A DNA stretch of 7,010 nt. Source: Acidobacteriota bacterium (lineage in GTDB: Bacteria; Acidobacteriota; Thermoanaerobaculia; Multivoradales; JAHZIX01). Below the pieces are notes generated by a model that was not told where the DNA came from, searched no databases, and worked only from the letters and a program-made list of their open reading frames with translations. Below, piece by piece: positions 6,443 to 7,010 of this stretch. Numbering within the stretch: position 1 is the first letter of the stretch; the number at the start of each line of letters is the position of its first letter. The stretch is from the NCBI GenBank assembly GCA_020439725.1, contig JAGQSE010000784.1, positions 1 through 7,010 of the forward strand, given 5' to 3'. A program made the translations under genes and the position numbers.

Positions 6443-6689
6443 CACCGTTGATCTGGAAATTCGGCTCGCCACTGCTCGAGGCGTTGGCAGCGCTGACACC
6501 GGAAGTGGCTGCTACCGGCAAGGGCTCTTGCCGCACCTCACCGCCACGCTTGCAGTCGAGACTCAGATAGAGAGCGTAGCCCGAGCTGCGCAGCCGGCGC
6601 AGGGTGTCGCTCACCTCCGACGATTCCGCCATGGCGGAGGTCAGGGCACGGCCCAGGTCCTGCAACAGGGAGCGAAGCTTGTCTTCCAG
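6366..6689 (-). CDS. Small unrecognised protein upstream of and overlapping rlmN; start uncertain (CTG 6689 or ATG 6821)
   Basis: I do not recognise a named family. From CTG 6689 it is 107 residues: a helical N-terminal part (EDKLRSLLQDLGRALTSAM, then SSEVSDTLRRLRSSGYAL), a strand-like YALYLSLDC, a Ser/Ala-rich loop at about 59-74, NFQINGDDLRFLRSIGID, and an Arg-rich tail forced by the overlap with rlmN. The helix-strand pattern and clear amphipathic spacing make it look truly coding. The only in-frame ATG farther up, at 6821, would give 151 residues, but its first two bases form the end of the -10 box of a near-consensus promoter, so a transcript from that promoter could not include it. Between there and 6689 no ATG, GTG or TTG is in frame. 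CTG 6689 has GGGAGGG seven bases before it. A CTG start is rare, so an upstream promoter with the ATG remains possible. Leads a two-gene unit with rlmN. Confidence 0.65.
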   Translation of the reverse strand: MEDKLRSLLQDLGRALTSAMAESSEVSDTLRRLRSSGYALYLSLDCKRGGEVRQEPLPVAATSGVSAANASSSGEPNFQINGDDLRFLRSIGIDPTRRCRTRRRRGA

Positions 6690-6696
6690 CGGGCTG

Positions 6697-6703
6697 CCCT
6701 CCC
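6697..6703 (-). promoter_or_regulatory. Shine-Dalgarno-like GGGAGGG before CTG 6689
   Basis: Read on the - strand, GGGAGGG ends seven bases before the CTG at 6689. It is a strong anti-16S match and is placed correctly for that codon, and for no other in-frame start codon, which is the main support for the non-standard start. Confidence 0.45.
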
Positions 6704-6721
6704 ACGAGTCGGTTCGAGCGT

Positions 6722-6761
6722 GTCGAAATGCCCGGTAAGCCGTCGAAATGCCCGGTGAACC
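6722..6761. repeat. Tandem direct repeat, two 20-base units, in the leader of the small - strand gene
   Basis: GTCGAAATGCCCGGTAAGCC (6722-6741) is followed directly by GTCGAAATGCCCGGTGAACC (6742-6761); 18 of 20 bases agree and the first 15 are identical. GGTTC at 6711-6715 and GAACC at 6757-6761 form inverted ends around the block. The 20-base period is close to two helical turns. It lies downstream of the predicted transcription start, so it would be in the untranslated leader if translation starts at 6689. Confidence 0.8.
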
Positions 6762-6819
6762 AGTGTGTCGGGTCGCCTCGAGCGACGCCGAAAGGCATGG
6801 TTCCGGACGCGCGGGGGTC

Positions 6820-6848
6820 ATTATTGCCCGGCCTTCCGGAGGTGTCAA
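6820..6848 (-). promoter_or_regulatory. Near-consensus sigma-70 promoter driving the small gene and rlmN
   Basis: On the - strand TTGACA (6848 to 6843) is a perfect -35 box, followed by a spacer of exactly 17 bases and AATAAT (6825 to 6820), one mismatch from TATAAT. Eleven of twelve consensus positions and optimal spacing are very unlikely by chance in DNA this rich in G and C. Transcription would start near 6812-6814 and read through the small gene into rlmN. Confidence 0.8.
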
Positions 6849-6872
6849 ACGGGTGGTAACCTCCCTGAGACC

Positions 6873-6886
6873 GGGCCTTCGGGCCC
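6873..6886 (+). other. UUCG-tetraloop hairpin in the leader of the right-edge gene
   Basis: GGGCC (6873-6877), TTCG, then GGCCC (6882-6886) form a five-pair stem closed by C-G around a UUCG loop, an unusually stable RNA fold. It lies 18 bases before the ATG at 6905. CCTTT follows, too poor a T-run for a confident terminator. Its role is unknown. Confidence 0.4.
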
Positions 6887-6904
6887 CCTTTCGAGGCCCT
6901 CGCG

Positions 6905-7010
6905 ATGCTCCCCGAAGCCCCTTTGCCCCCTCCCTCCGACTCCCCCGATCTCGACCCCTGGCTCGAAGCCCACGACCTGGTTGCAGCAAACCTTTCCCCC
7001 CTCGGCGGTG
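6905..7010 (+). CDS. Start of an unrecognised gene, truncated at the right edge
   Basis: ATG 6905 has GAGG at 6893-6896, eight bases before it, and the frame stays open to the right edge (35 codons). The visible N terminus begins MLPEAPLPPPSDSPDLDPW and continues LEAHDLVAANLSPLGG. There is no signal peptide or membrane segment; a Pro/Asp-rich start leads into a likely folded region at DLVAANLSPLGG. Too little is visible to name a family. The opposite frames here give only low-quality Arg/Gly-rich translations, which favours this reading. It is divergent from the small - strand gene. A weak extended -10-like TGGTAACCT at 6854-6862, with no convincing -35, could be its promoter. Confidence 0.55.
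   Translation, partial: MLPEAPLPPPSDSPDLDPWLEAHDLVAANLSPLGG

Noticed and set aside
6443..6499. RlmN start at GTG 6499
   Set aside because: It would lengthen the overlap with the upstream gene to 134 bases, has no Shine-Dalgarno site, and adds residues unlike any RlmN N terminus; ATG 6442 is preferred.
6538..6798. 86-codon - strand frame starting ATGCC at 6798
   Set aside because: This ATG is the first after the predicted transcription start, but its product is a frame-shifted shadow of the small gene with no protein-like pattern. A short upstream reading frame role cannot be excluded but has no positive support.
6873..6890. UUCG hairpin followed by CCCTTT as an intrinsic terminator on the + strand
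   Set aside because: The stem is only five pairs with three T after several C, and there is no + strand gene ending just upstream for it to terminate.

Overview
The window is GC-rich, gene-dense bacterial DNA. Five complete or partial genes of a type II secretion / type IV pilus-like envelope machine are followed on the + strand by dut (dUTPase). A convergent two-gene unit on the - strand carries rlmN and a small unrecognised gene, and a further + strand gene begins at the right edge. The gene style is a lipoprotein secretin with TPR repeats and a C-terminal cohesin-like domain, a PilP/GspC-like protein just upstream, and several GspG-like pseudopilins in a row. It resembles clusters I associate with Acidobacteriota (possibly Thermoanaerobaculia) and, less strongly, Myxococcota/Deltaproteobacteria. 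This placement is inference from gene style, not from any search.

Layout. 2-301: C-terminal part of a proline-rich PilP/GspC-like periplasmic protein. 317-2890: secretin with lipobox, two TPR-like repeats, N0 and N1 domains, secretin barrel, acidic linker and cohesin-like domain. 2907-3389, 3404-3865 and 3870-4709: three prepilin-like proteins. 4706-5149: dut, starting at a TTG that overlaps the preceding stop. Gaps are 4 to 16 bases or overlaps, so 2-5149 reads as one operon whose promoter lies left of the window. 5150-5263: convergent spacer with a hairpin and a short direct repeat. 5264-6442 (-): rlmN. 6366-6689 (-): small unrecognised gene overlapping rlmN by 77 bases. 6690-6904: divergent control region with a near-consensus sigma-70 promoter (TTGACA, 17 bases, AATAAT) firing leftward and a 20-base tandem repeat in the resulting leader. 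6905 to the right edge: start of an unrecognised + strand gene.

How it fits together. The lipid-anchored secretin would form the outer-membrane channel, the PilP/GspC-like protein would connect it to the inner-membrane platform, and the three pseudopilins would build the short pilus or piston. ATPase, platform protein and prepilin peptidase are not in the window. dut and rlmN are housekeeping genes (nucleotide pool sanitation; 23S rRNA and tRNA adenosine methylation).

The most noteworthy points are the one-chain merger of a TPR lipoprotein (pilotin-like) with a secretin and a cohesin-like domain, a third pseudopilin lacking the usual Glu at mature position 5, and a strong promoter whose -10 box contains the obvious ATG of the small - strand gene. 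That last point implies a different start, possibly CTG.
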